Program-made: the position numbers and the translations under genes
Shown: in pieces, positions 31,073 to 38,863 of the stretch
Layout: every line of letters starts with the position of its first letter
Numbering within the stretch: position 1 is the first letter of the stretch
Notes under the pieces: model-generated
What the model was told of the DNA's origin: nothing
Databases searched by the model: none
Seen by the model: the letters and a program-made list of their open reading frames with translations, nothing else
NCBI RefSeq assembly: GCF_009857595.1
Contig: NZ_WWCU01000045.1
Location: 1 to 44,427, forward strand
DNA length: 44,427 nucleotides
Reading direction: 5' to 3'
From: Pseudoduganella aquatica
Lineage (GTDB): Bacteria; Pseudomonadota; Gammaproteobacteria; Burkholderiales; Burkholderiaceae_D

Positions 31073-32014
31073 TCAGGTCTCCTGTTTGGATTGCGGCCGC
31101 GTGCTGTCGAGGAAGCCGATCAGCGCGGGGCCAAAGCTTTGGTCCGCCGTGTCCAGGTGGGCGACGATGGAAGTGTGGTTGTGGCCAGGGACTTGCAGGA
31201 AGCGCAGTCCCCTGGCGCCGGCTTGCAGTGCGCGGTGGAAGAACTCGGCGCCGTAGGCGTCCAGGTGCGGGTTCTCGTACTCGGCGATGGCGACCAGCGT
31301 GGGCAGGTCAAGGCGGGCGGCATGGGTGACGGGTGAGCGCTGCTCGTACAGCGACTCGTCGTCGCCCCAGTAGGCGCGCACGCCGGCCGCGTTCGGGTTG
31401 TCCGGGCGCGCATCCGCCCGCAGCCGCGCGCTGACCAGGACCAGGCCGGACAGGCCGTGGCGCGTGCCCGCCCTGGCCCCCGCCTCGCCGATGCCCAGCA
31501 CGTAGCTTGCCGCATGAGCGCCGCCGGCGGAATGGCCGATCAACACGATGTGCTCCGGGTTGCCTCCGTAGGCGCCCACGTGGGTGCGCAGCCAGGCCAG
31601 CGCTTGCGCCACGTCGTCCGCACCGCCGGGGAACGGCGCTTCGGGCGCGAGCCGGTACTCAAGGTTGACCGCCACGTAGCCATGGCGGGCGATATAGCGC
31701 GCGACATTGCCGTAGATCTCGGCGTTGCTGTTCATATTCCCGCGCATGAAAGCCCCGCCGTGCACGAACACCGCCACCGGCGCGCCACGCGCCGGCGTGG
31801 CCGCGCTGCGGTGGATGTCCAGCCGCTGGCGCGCATGGCTGCCGTAGGCCAGCCCCGCGTCGACGGTGACGCCGCGCCGGTCCGTGGCCGCCAGCAGCGG
31901 CGTGTAGACCGCCACCACCTGCTCGCGGTGCCGGTTGATGTCGTCCGCCCACACCGGCCCCATCGCCCGCAGCGCCGCCGCGTCCTGCTCCGGCAGGCCT
32001 TCAAATGGCCGCAT
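31073..32014 (-). CDS. Alpha/beta hydrolase, HSL (Aes-like) esterase family
   Basis: The 313-residue cytoplasmic hydrolase has the oxyanion-hole motif HGG at 85-87 (VFVHGGAFMRGN) and the nucleophile Ser162 in LIGHSAGGAHA. A likely catalytic His is in GHNHTSIV near the C-terminus. The group includes carboxylesterases and also kynurenine formamidase-like enzymes of the eukaryotic type, so an ester or N-formyl amide substrate is possible. The start ATG shares one base with the stop of the ABC ATPase gene (TGATG). Because no kynB is in the window, a formamidase role deserves thought, but the operon context favours the unassigned cluster. The substrate is unknown. Confidence 0.87.
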   Translation of the reverse strand: MRPFEGLPEQDAAALRAMGPVWADDINRHREQVVAVYTPLLAATDRRGVTVDAGLAYGSHARQRLDIHRSAATPARGAPVAVFVHGGAFMRGNMNSNAEIYGNVARYIARHGYVAVNLEYRLAPEAPFPGGADDVAQALAWLRTHVGAYGGNPEHIVLIGHSAGGAHAASYVLGIGEAGARAGTRHGLSGLVLVSARLRADARPDNPNAAGVRAYWGDDESLYEQRSPVTHAARLDLPTLVAIAEYENPHLDAYGAEFFHRALQAGARGLRFLQVPGHNHTSIVAHLDTADQSFGPALIGFLDSTRPQSKQET

Positions 32015-32835
32015 CAGTACACCCCCATGATATGGCTCAGCTGCGCGATGTATTCGCCGTAGCGCGGATTGGTCTTCACATGCTCCGGTTTGCGCGGGCG
32101 CGGCAGGTCTATGCTGATGTCGTGGATGATGCGGCCCGGCCGGCCCGACATGACCAGCACCCGGTCGGACAGGAACACCGCCTCCTGGATGCTGTGCGTC
32201 ACCAGCAGCACCGTCTTCATATGCTCCTGCCAGATGCGCAGCAGCTCCACGTTCAGCAGGTCGCGCGTCAACGCGTCCAGCGCGCCGAAAGGCTCGTCCA
32301 TCAGCAGTATCTTCGGGTCGAGGGCCAGGATCTGGCCGATGGAAGCGCGCTGGCGCATGCCGCCCGACAGCTGGTGCGGATAGCTGTTCTCGAAACCAGA
32401 CAAGCCCAGCGTGCGCACCAGTTCGCGCACCTTGCCCGCCAGCGCCTCGCGCGGCAGCTTGCGCAGCTCCGCGCCCAGCAGCATGTTCTGCTCCACGGTC
32501 AGCCAGGGCAGCATATTACTGGTCTGGAAAACCACGCCGATCTCCGGCACCGGCCGCACCATGGCGCGGTTGCACACCTGGACCAGCCCCTCGCTGTGCG
32601 GCACCAGCCCCGCCACGATGCGCAGCAAAGTGCTCTTGCCGCAGCCGCTGGGTCCAAGGATGGAGACGAATTCGCGGTCCCGTATCGCCAGCGACACGTC
32701 CTCCAGCGCGTTGACGGCGTGCTTGCCGGGGAAGCGCTTCACCACGTTGGCCACGCGTATCGCATCCGCCTGCGGCGCAGCGCCCGTACCGGGTTCCGCC
32801 GCGTCCTGCGGCTTGTTCATTATCTTCAGGTTCAT
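32014..32835 (-). CDS. ABC transporter ATP-binding protein (SsuB/TauB/NrtD-like)
   Basis: The 273-residue ATPase has Walker A (GPSGCGKST), Q-loop (VVFQTSNMLPW), signature (LSGGMRQRASIG), Walker B (ILLMDEP) and the switch His (LVTHS). It belongs to the nitrate/sulfonate/taurine/aromatic-acid importer group. The ATG at 32835 overlaps the permease stop by four bases and follows a purine-rich GGAAG. An in-frame start at 32856 would lie inside the permease gene. It energises import together with the membrane protein at 32832-33575 and the binding protein at 34129-35136. Confidence 0.94.
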   Translation of the reverse strand: MNLKIMNKPQDAAEPGTGAAPQADAIRVANVVKRFPGKHAVNALEDVSLAIRDREFVSILGPSGCGKSTLLRIVAGLVPHSEGLVQVCNRAMVRPVPEIGVVFQTSNMLPWLTVEQNMLLGAELRKLPREALAGKVRELVRTLGLSGFENSYPHQLSGGMRQRASIGQILALDPKILLMDEPFGALDALTRDLLNVELLRIWQEHMKTVLLVTHSIQEAVFLSDRVLVMSGRPGRIIHDISIDLPRPRKPEHVKTNPRYGEYIAQLSHIMGVY

Positions 32836-33575
32836 GCCGACTTCCCCCTCCACCACACCGCGCGCGACGCCACCTCCACGGCCCAGTACAGCAGGCTGGC
32901 CAGCAGGGTAATCGCCAGGATCGCGGCAAACATCAGATCCGTCTGGGCGTTGGCCGTGGCCAGCGTCATCAAATGTCCCAGTCCCTTTTCCGCGCCGATG
33001 AATTCACCGACGATGGCGCCGATCACCGCCAGCGGCATGGCGATCTTCACGCCGTCCACAAAGCTGGGCAGCGCGGACGGCAGCTGCAGGCGCAGCAAGG
33101 TGTCCCAGCGCGAGGCCCCCAGCGCGCGGAAGTGCTCGTCCAGGTTGGCGGCAATGCCCGACAGCCCGCCCAGCGTGGCGATCACCAGCGGGAAGAAGGC
33201 GAACAGGAAGGTGGACGCCAGCTTGGAGGCGAAACCGTAGCCGAACCACACGATCATCAGCGGCGCCAATGCGATCTTCGGCATGCTTTGCAGCGCCGTG
33301 ATGAAGGGATACAGCGTGCGCCGCGCGAAGGCGTTGAAATGGATCGCCACGCCCAGCACCACGCCGCCCGCCACCGCAAGCACAAAGCCGGCCAGCACTT
33401 CCAGCAGCGTTACCCAGCACTCGGCCAGCAGCAGTTCGCGCTGCTCCCAGCCGGCCGCCAGCACCTTGCTCAGCGGCGGCATCAGATAGCTGCGCACACC
33501 GCTCAGCGCCACGCCGTACTCCCACAGGAGCGCGAACGCGCCCCAGAACAGCACCGTTTCCACAGTTCGTTTCAT
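32832..33575 (-). CDS. ABC transporter permease (SsuC/TauC-like)
   Basis: The 247-residue inner-membrane protein has about six hydrophobic helices. The ATPase-contact loop contains ALGASRWDTLLRLQLPSALPSFVDGVKIAMPLAVIGAIVGE, the EAA-type region of this permease family (quoted in parts: ALGASRWDTLLRL, LPSALPSFVDGVK). GAGGAGG lies 4 bases before the ATG at 33575. It ends in an ATGA overlap with the ATPase gene, so the two subunits are made in fixed ratio. The VOC gene ends 9 bases upstream. It forms the channel for the unknown substrate of the cluster. Confidence 0.94.
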   Translation of the reverse strand: MKRTVETVLFWGAFALLWEYGVALSGVRSYLMPPLSKVLAAGWEQRELLLAECWVTLLEVLAGFVLAVAGGVVLGVAIHFNAFARRTLYPFITALQSMPKIALAPLMIVWFGYGFASKLASTFLFAFFPLVIATLGGLSGIAANLDEHFRALGASRWDTLLRLQLPSALPSFVDGVKIAMPLAVIGAIVGEFIGAEKGLGHLMTLATANAQTDLMFAAILAITLLASLLYWAVEVASRAVWWRGKSA

Positions 33576-33584
33576 GCGCCCTCC

Positions 33585-34127
33585 TCAGCTTTTTCCCGAT
33601 TTCGCGTCCACCACCGCTTGCGGCGGCGGCACCACGAAATGCTTGAAGCGGTACTGGTCGAAGGAATCGATGTTGCGCTCCCAGACCTTGGCTTCGTACT
33701 CGCTGCCGGGCGGGATCTGCGTCATCTCGCAATACACTTCCACGTTGTTGCCGTCGGGGTCCTTGAAGACCAGGAACAGGTTCTCGCCCGGACCGTGCTT
33801 GCCGATGCCGCGCACGATCTCCACGCCGTGCGCCTTCAGTACTTCCACCGTGCGGTCGATCTCGGCGCGGTCTTCCACCAGGTAGGAGAAGTGCTCCACG
33901 CCGGGACGACCATAGTGCGGCAGGTCGTTCATGCCCGGCGAACCGGCGGGGATTTGCGACAGCGCCAGGTCATGATGATCCTGGCCGGCGCGCAGGAACA
34001 CCATCTGGTCGCCGATCCAATCCGATACCGTCAGGCCCACCACTTCCGTGTAGAAGCGCGCGGACTTGTGGATGTCGCGCACCATCAGCACCAGGTGCCC
34101 GAGTTTCTTGGGTCGCAGCTTTTCCAT
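33585..34127 (-). CDS. VOC-family extradiol-dioxygenase-like protein
   Basis: The 180-residue protein has the metal triad His11 (KLGHLVLMV), His79 (VEHFSYLV) and Glu130 (NNVEVYCEM), the arrangement used by type I extradiol dioxygenases. The GNNVEVYCEMTQIPPG segment is typical of catechol 2,3-dioxygenase-like members. It is a single pair of modules, shorter than two-domain BphC-type enzymes. GGAGAG precedes the ATG. It lies between the ABC binding protein gene (1-base gap) and the permease gene, an unusual insertion inside a transporter operon that argues for a close functional link. Ring opening of a catechol- or aminophenol-like compound is the leading idea. Confidence 0.87.
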   Translation of the reverse strand: MEKLRPKKLGHLVLMVRDIHKSARFYTEVVGLTVSDWIGDQMVFLRAGQDHHDLALSQIPAGSPGMNDLPHYGRPGVEHFSYLVEDRAEIDRTVEVLKAHGVEIVRGIGKHGPGENLFLVFKDPDGNNVEVYCEMTQIPPGSEYEAKVWERNIDSFDQYRFKHFVVPPPQAVVDAKSGKS

Positions 34128-34128
34128 C

Positions 34129-35136
34129 TCACTCTCCTACAAAACGGTTGGTATAGATTTCGGACGTCTTCACCGGCGCGGTCACGCTGAAGGCCTTCTT
34201 CACGAAATCGGCGGTGGCCTGCATACGCTCGTCGTGCATCCAGCCTGTCTTCTTCGCAGAGGATTCGGGCGCGTGCATCAATTCGCTGGTCTCCTCGATC
34301 TGCTGGCGCAGCACCGACTTGTCGATCAGCTTCTGCTGGCGGGCGACCAGTTCCACGGCATCGGCGGGGTTCTTCGCCTGGTATTCATAGCCGCGATACG
34401 TGGCCGCCACAAAGCGCTTCACCAGGTCCGGATTGGCGGCGATGAGCTTCTCGCTGGTGACGATGCCGTTGCCGTACAGGTTGAGTTTGAAATCGCGGTA
34501 GCGCAGCGCGCCGATCTTGATGTCGTTCTTCTGCGCCATGCGCTCCAGCACCGGCTTGTTCGCGCCTTCCCAGCATTCGGCCAGGTCGATGGAGCCGTCC
34601 AGGAAAGCGGTGTTGATCACGGCCGGATCGAGGCGCAGCAGCTTCACGTAGTCCGGCGGCAGGTTGTTGGCCGCCAGCCAGGCCGGGATCACGTTGTGCA
34701 GCGGCGACGCCGCGCCGCCGCCAATGACCAGGCCTTTCAGGTCGGCGATGGTCTTGATCTTGCGGTTGGGCTTCTCGACGTAGCACAGCGCAGCGGGCCA
34801 GCGCGTGTTGATGGCGCCCACCATGACCGTCTTGCCCCCTTGCGCGCGGTTCAGCATCACGCTGATCGGATCGCCGTAGCCGAACTCGAACAGGCCCTGG
34901 TCCACTTCGTTCACGGTGCGCTGGCCGCCGTAGCCGCGCGTGGCGCTCACGTCCAGTCCCGCTTCGGCGTAATAGCCTTTGGCAATGGCCACCAGCACGC
35001 CGCTGGTGCTGCCCTGCGGCAGCCAGGCAAGGTTGAAGCGCACAGTGTCCGCCGCCAGCGCCGGCGCGGCGCTGGCCAGTGCGGCAACGGCCGCCGTTGC
35101 TGTGACGGCGCGGCGCAGCAGGCGCCGGGACCTCAT
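34129..35136 (-). CDS. ABC transporter substrate-binding protein (NMT1/THI5-like)
   Basis: The 335-residue periplasmic protein has a twin-Arg-rich signal peptide (MRSRRLLRRAVTATAAVAAL, cleavage near ALA-ADTVRF). The mature part has the NMT1/SsuA pattern RFNLAWLPQGSTSGVLVAIA, KGYYAEAGLDV, GYGDPISVML and LKGLVIGGGAASPLHNVIPA. Members bind sulfonates, nitrate, pyrimidine precursors or aromatic acids such as phthalate. The start overlaps the FAH-family gene by ATGA, placing the importer in the same transcript as the catabolic enzymes. The ligand is unknown and is the key to the whole cluster. Confidence 0.92.
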   Translation of the reverse strand: MRSRRLLRRAVTATAAVAALASAAPALAADTVRFNLAWLPQGSTSGVLVAIAKGYYAEAGLDVSATRGYGGQRTVNEVDQGLFEFGYGDPISVMLNRAQGGKTVMVGAINTRWPAALCYVEKPNRKIKTIADLKGLVIGGGAASPLHNVIPAWLAANNLPPDYVKLLRLDPAVINTAFLDGSIDLAECWEGANKPVLERMAQKNDIKIGALRYRDFKLNLYGNGIVTSEKLIAANPDLVKRFVAATYRGYEYQAKNPADAVELVARQQKLIDKSVLRQQIEETSELMHAPESSAKKTGWMHDERMQATADFVKKAFSVTAPVKTSEIYTNRFVGE

Positions 35137-36098
35137 GCAGCCTCCTTGCGCGCCGGCGCTGCAACCACGCGGTTGCGGATGCTGCCTATGCTTTCAATGG
35201 TGGCCACCATTTCGTCGCCCGGTTTCAGGTAGACGCCGCGCCCCATGCCCACGCCGTTCGGCGTGCCGGTGGCCAGCAGGTCGCCCGGCTTCAGCGTCAG
35301 CATGCCGGACAGGTAGGCGATCTGCTCGGCGATGTTGAAGATCATGGCGTCCGCGGTATCGTCCTGCATCATCTCGCCGTTCACGGAGAGCTGCATGCGC
35401 AGGCCCTGCGGCCGCTCGATGCAGGCGCGCGGCACCATCCACGGGCCGATAGGACCGAAGGTGTCGTGGCTTTTGCCACGGAACCAGTCGTGCTTGAAGG
35501 GATAGTCGCTGCGGCGGTTCAGGTCGCGCGCGGTGACGTCGTTGAACACCGTATAGCCCGCGATGTAGTCATAAGCCTCTTCCACGCTGACGTTGCGGCA
35601 GGTCTTGCCGATGATGACGCCCAGCTCCACTTCCCAGTCCAGCTTTTCCGTATCGGCAGGCATGACGACATCGGTATCGGTGGCGGTGATGCTGGTCTCG
35701 GCCTTCATGAAGCAGAACGGCGCGCTTTCTTCGCGCGGCGCCAGCTCGGTGCCCATCTCGCGGGCATGCTCGTAGAAGTTGGATGCCGCGCCGAAGATGC
35801 GGCCTGGCGTGTACGGCACATCGATGGTGTAGGACTGTGGCGCCAGCGCCGCCACGCGGCCGGCGCGCAGCAATTCCGGCAGCGCCTGCGCCATCTGGCT
35901 GAACAGCGGCGCGGCCGCATCCCAGTTCGCCAGCGCGGCGTTCAGGTCCGCCGCCACGCGCGGCTGCTTGCCCACCACGCCCAGCGCACCGGCTTCCACC
36001 AGCTGGCCTATGTCGTACAGGGCCTCATCCACCACCAGCGCCAGTTTCGCGCCCGCGCCGCCCTGCTTCAGTTCATATCTTGCGATTGCATGCCACAT
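35133..36098 (-). CDS. Fumarylacetoacetate-hydrolase-family protein
   Basis: The 321-residue protein carries the metal-binding Glu156-x-Glu158 (KLDWEVELGVIIG) and Asp187 (FNDVTARDLNRRS), followed by GKSHDTFGPIGPW and LATGTPNGVGMG. These define the FAH hydrolase/isomerase/decarboxylase family. Members hydrolyse or isomerise ring-cleavage products in homoprotocatechuate, gentisate and related pathways. The ATG at 36098 has AAGGAG 8 bases before it; a longer frame would run through the promoter. It is the first gene of the long leftward operon, under a divergent promoter with a GTATAC site. It probably processes the product of the VOC dioxygenase. Confidence 0.9.
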   Translation of the reverse strand: MWHAIARYELKQGGAGAKLALVVDEALYDIGQLVEAGALGVVGKQPRVAADLNAALANWDAAAPLFSQMAQALPELLRAGRVAALAPQSYTIDVPYTPGRIFGAASNFYEHAREMGTELAPREESAPFCFMKAETSITATDTDVVMPADTEKLDWEVELGVIIGKTCRNVSVEEAYDYIAGYTVFNDVTARDLNRRSDYPFKHDWFRGKSHDTFGPIGPWMVPRACIERPQGLRMQLSVNGEMMQDDTADAMIFNIAEQIAYLSGMLTLKPGDLLATGTPNGVGMGRGVYLKPGDEMVATIESIGSIRNRVVAAPARKEAA

Positions 36099-36137
36099 CG
36101 TCTCTCTCCTTGTTGTTGATAGGAATACGATAATCTC

Positions 36138-36151
36138 TATCCGTATACATA
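36138..36151. promoter_or_regulatory. Putative GntR operator in the FAH/dehydrogenase divergent promoter
   Basis: TATCCGTATACATA is identical over 14 bp to 37722-37735, in the other divergent promoter of the cluster. The symmetric GTATAC core resembles operators of FadR-type GntR proteins. It lies between the FAH gene (minus) and the D-2-hydroxyacid dehydrogenase gene (plus). Confidence 0.65.
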
Positions 36152-36202
36152 TCAAGTTAAATGTGTGAAAATTTTCTTCACTTAAACCAGGGAGGATGAA
36201 AA

Positions 36203-37159
36203 ATGGACTTGTCGATAAAGCCGCAGGTGCTCCTGCTGATCAGCATGGCGGCGCCGTTTGTGGAAGAAATACAGAGCCGCTGGCCCATGGCCGCGCTGCC
36301 GGATGCGGCCGCGCTGGAGCGGCTGGCGCGCAACAGCCCGGAGCAGCTCGCAGGCGTGCGCGTGGTGATCACCAACGGCAGCACGGGCCTGTCTGCGGCG
36401 CAGATGGATGCGCTGCCGGCGCTGCGGCTGGTATGCAGCTACGGCGCGGGCTACGAAAACATCAACCTGGCGGCAGCCGATGCGCGCGGCGTCGCGGTAA
36501 CGCATGCGCCGGGCGTGAACAACGCCACGGTGGCGGACCACGCGCTGGCGCTGATGCTGGCCTGCGCGCGCGGCCTGCCGGCGCTGGACCGCGCCGTGAA
36601 GGCGGGCCACTGGCTGGCGCACCGCATGGCGCGGCCCGCCGTGCACGGCAAGCGGCTGGGCATAGTCGGCATGGGAAATATCGGCGCGCTGATCGCGCGG
36701 CGGGCGGCGGCGTTCGACATGGAGATAGCCTACACCACGCGCGGCGCCAGGCCGGAGCTGCCCTACCGGCACGTGCCGGACGTGCTGGAACTGGCGCGCG
36801 CCAGCGACTACCTGGTGCTGGCCTGCCCCGGCGGCGCGGCCACGCGGCACTTGGTGAATGCGGCAGTGCTGGAGGCGCTGGGGTCCAAGGGCTTCCTGGT
36901 CAATATCGCGCGCGGCAGCGTGGTGGACACGGCGGCGCTGATGCAGGCGCTGGAGCGGCGCACCATTGCAGGCGCGGCGCTGGACGTCATCGAAGACGAA
37001 CCGGCGCTGCCGCCAGGTGCGGCGCTGCTGGACACGCTGATACTGACGCCGCATATCTCGGGCCGCTCGCCGGAGGCGCAGCTGGCGCAGCATGAAGTCC
37101 TGCTGGCCAATCTCGCCGCGCACTTCGCGGGCGGCCCTTTGCGGCACGCGCTGGCTTAA
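36203..37159 (+). CDS. D-2-hydroxyacid dehydrogenase (NAD(P)-dependent)
   Basis: The 318-residue enzyme has the nucleotide-binding GIVGMGNIGALIARR (about residues 150-165). The catalytic triad is Arg in NIARGSVVDTAAL, Glu in LDVIEDEPALPP and His in LTPHISGRS. It would interconvert a 2-oxo acid and a D-2-hydroxy acid, as in glyoxylate/hydroxypyruvate reductases. GGAGG lies 7 bases before the ATG. It is divergent from the FAH-led operon and shares its promoter region with the GTATAC operator. It may reduce a 2-oxo-acid product of the DapA-like lyase. Its stop overlaps the stop of the convergent VOC gene by four bases. Confidence 0.9.
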   Translation: MDLSIKPQVLLLISMAAPFVEEIQSRWPMAALPDAAALERLARNSPEQLAGVRVVITNGSTGLSAAQMDALPALRLVCSYGAGYENINLAAADARGVAVTHAPGVNNATVADHALALMLACARGLPALDRAVKAGHWLAHRMARPAVHGKRLGIVGMGNIGALIARRAAAFDMEIAYTTRGARPELPYRHVPDVLELARASDYLVLACPGGAATRHLVNAAVLEALGSKGFLVNIARGSVVDTAALMQALERRTIAGAALDVIEDEPALPPGAALLDTLILTPHISGRSPEAQLAQHEVLLANLAAHFAGGPLRHALA

Positions 37160-37638
37160 CTGATACCGCTGCGGTCGGCCACCAGGTCCGGGTGGCGCAG
37201 CGCGGGGCCGGCGCTGCCGCTTGCGTCGGCGCCCACGTCCTTCACGGCGCCGCCCCAGCCATGGTCGGTCAGGTCGACGATGACGCCGTTCGGATCGCGG
37301 TATTTCACCTCGTAGAAAATGTTGCCTTTCACGGGCACTTCGCCCATGTAATAGGTGCCGCCGGCCGCTTCTGCGCTGGCGCGCGCGGCGCCGATTTCAT
37401 CGACCCACATGCCGATATGATGCAGGCCGACGAAGTCCCGGCCGCGCTCCCCCGCCGCTTCGTCCGTCTTGTAGTTCAGCAGTGCGATCGACATCACGCC
37501 GTCGCTCAGGTAGACGCCGCGCGCAAGCGAGGAATCGGTTTCGCCGACCTTGCGGAAGCCGAATGCGTTGACGTAAAACTCGGCCGTTTTCCATGGATCG
37601 GGTACGGAAATGGCGATGTGGCGTAACTTGGTGCTCAT
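37156..37638 (-). CDS. VOC-superfamily protein with His/Asp metal site
   Basis: The 160-residue protein starts at the ATG at 37638, which has GGAG 5 bases before it. Its expected metal ligands are His7 (LRHIAIS) and His73/74 (GLHHIGMWV), with an Asp (GVIVDLTDHGW) where most family members have Glu. The change may alter metal or chemistry. The C-terminal tail from about residue 135 is low in structure. It is transcribed leftward from the porin/VOC divergent promoter and converges on the dehydrogenase gene, sharing the TTAA that holds both stop codons. It belongs to the unassigned cluster by position and operator. The reaction is unknown. Confidence 0.82.
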   Translation of the reverse strand: MSTKLRHIAISVPDPWKTAEFYVNAFGFRKVGETDSSLARGVYLSDGVMSIALLNYKTDEAAGERGRDFVGLHHIGMWVDEIGAARASAEAAGGTYYMGEVPVKGNIFYEVKYRDPNGVIVDLTDHGWGGAVKDVGADASGSAGPALRHPDLVADRSGIS

Positions 37639-37691
37639 GGATTCTCCAGTGTTGTGGTTGATCTGCTTTTCCATTCTAACCAGCCGAAATT

Positions 37692-37735
37692 TATATGTAT
37701 ACTTTTAAATACTTTTGTATTTATCCGTATACATA
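37692..37735. promoter_or_regulatory. Putative GntR operator pair in the VOC/porin divergent promoter
   Basis: TATCCGTATACATA (37722-37735) is identical to the site at 36138-36151. A second GTATAC site (37694-37702, TATGTATAC) matches the inverted form of the same sequence. The pair lies in AT-rich DNA between the VOC gene (start 37638, minus) and the porin gene (start 37787, plus). Confidence 0.65.
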
Positions 37736-37786
37736 CAGAAACAGACGGTCTATCATCGGCTCCACAACACAACCTGGAGACGAAAA

Positions 37787-38857
37787 ATGAAGGCTTGGGC
37801 AATCGCGGCGATGGCCGCCGGCAGCGCCGCTTCCACGCAGGCGGCGGACAACGTAAGCATCTATGGCTTCCTGAAAGTGAACGTGGAAAGCGTGGCGGCC
37901 GGCGGTGCGCGGCAGCTGCGGGTATCGAACGACCTGTCTGTGCTGGGATTCCGGGGCACGGAAGATCTGGGCGGCGGCCTGCAAAGCTTCTACCAGATCG
38001 AGATGCCGGTGGCGGTGGATACCGGCGGCGGCGGCGACTTCACGCGCAACACGGCGGTGGGCCTGCGCGGCGGCTTCGGCCAGTTGCTGCTGGGGATATG
38101 GGAATCGCCCTACCGCTTTGTTTCCGTGTACGCGGTGGACCCGTTCACGGCGGGGATCTTCGCTTCCAACGCCATCATGGGCAACGGCTTCGCGACGGCG
38201 GCCAACGCTGTATCGCCGGCGTCCTTCGACCGCCGCCAGAAGAATCTGGTGCAGTACTCCACGCCGTCGTCGCAGGGCTGGAATGCGCGCCTCGCCGTCA
38301 GCGCGCGGGAGGAAAAGAGTGGCGGCAGCAATCCCGGCATGGAAGCGGGACTGGTGACATACGAGGACGAGAAGCTCTACCTGGCCTATGGCGTCGAGCG
38401 CCATCGCGACTACTTCGCCGCCGGCACGACAGACATAGGCCACAAGCTGGGCGCCGCCTACAGCATGGGCGGAACACGCTTGCGCGCCGCCTTCGAGCGC
38501 TTGCGCTACGAGCCGGCTCCGGGGCGCTACCTGAGCCGCAACGCCTGGCAACTGGCCGCCACGCATACCAGCGGCCCGCACATCTGGCGCGCTTCGCTGA
38601 CACGCGCGTTGGATACCAGGGGCAATGCGGCCAGCGCCGTGGGCGGCGCCGGCAAGCCCGGCCCGGACACGGGCGCGGTGCAGTACACGGTGGGCTACGG
38701 CTATGCCTTATCGAAGCGCAGCGAACTGTGGGCCGCCTACACGCGCACGCGCAACGAAGCGCGCGCGGCCTACAACCTGTCAGCCAATCCGATACCTGGG
38801 CTGGCTGCGGGTCAGGACCCGTCCGGCGCGGGTATCGGCATCACCCACAAATTCTAG
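37787..38857 (+). CDS. Gram-negative porin (Porin_4), second copy
   Basis: The 356-residue outer-membrane protein starts at the ATG at 37787 with GGAGA 6 bases before it. The signal peptide is MKAWAIAAMAAGSAASTQAA, cleaved before DNVSIYGFLKVNVESV. Strand SNDLSVLGFRGTEDLGGGLQ and constriction-loop FGQLLLGIWESPYRFV are porin-like. The protein ends GAGIGITHKF with the aromatic C-terminal residue for outer-membrane insertion. It is clearly different from the porin at 14678-15718. It is controlled by the divergent GTATAC promoter and probably admits the substrate of the ABC importer across the outer membrane. Confidence 0.92.
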   Translation: MKAWAIAAMAAGSAASTQAADNVSIYGFLKVNVESVAAGGARQLRVSNDLSVLGFRGTEDLGGGLQSFYQIEMPVAVDTGGGGDFTRNTAVGLRGGFGQLLLGIWESPYRFVSVYAVDPFTAGIFASNAIMGNGFATAANAVSPASFDRRQKNLVQYSTPSSQGWNARLAVSAREEKSGGSNPGMEAGLVTYEDEKLYLAYGVERHRDYFAAGTTDIGHKLGAAYSMGGTRLRAAFERLRYEPAPGRYLSRNAWQLAATHTSGPHIWRASLTRALDTRGNAASAVGGAGKPGPDTGAVQYTVGYGYALSKRSELWAAYTRTRNEARAAYNLSANPIPGLAAGQDPSGAGIGITHKF

Positions 38858-38863
38858 GCAGGA

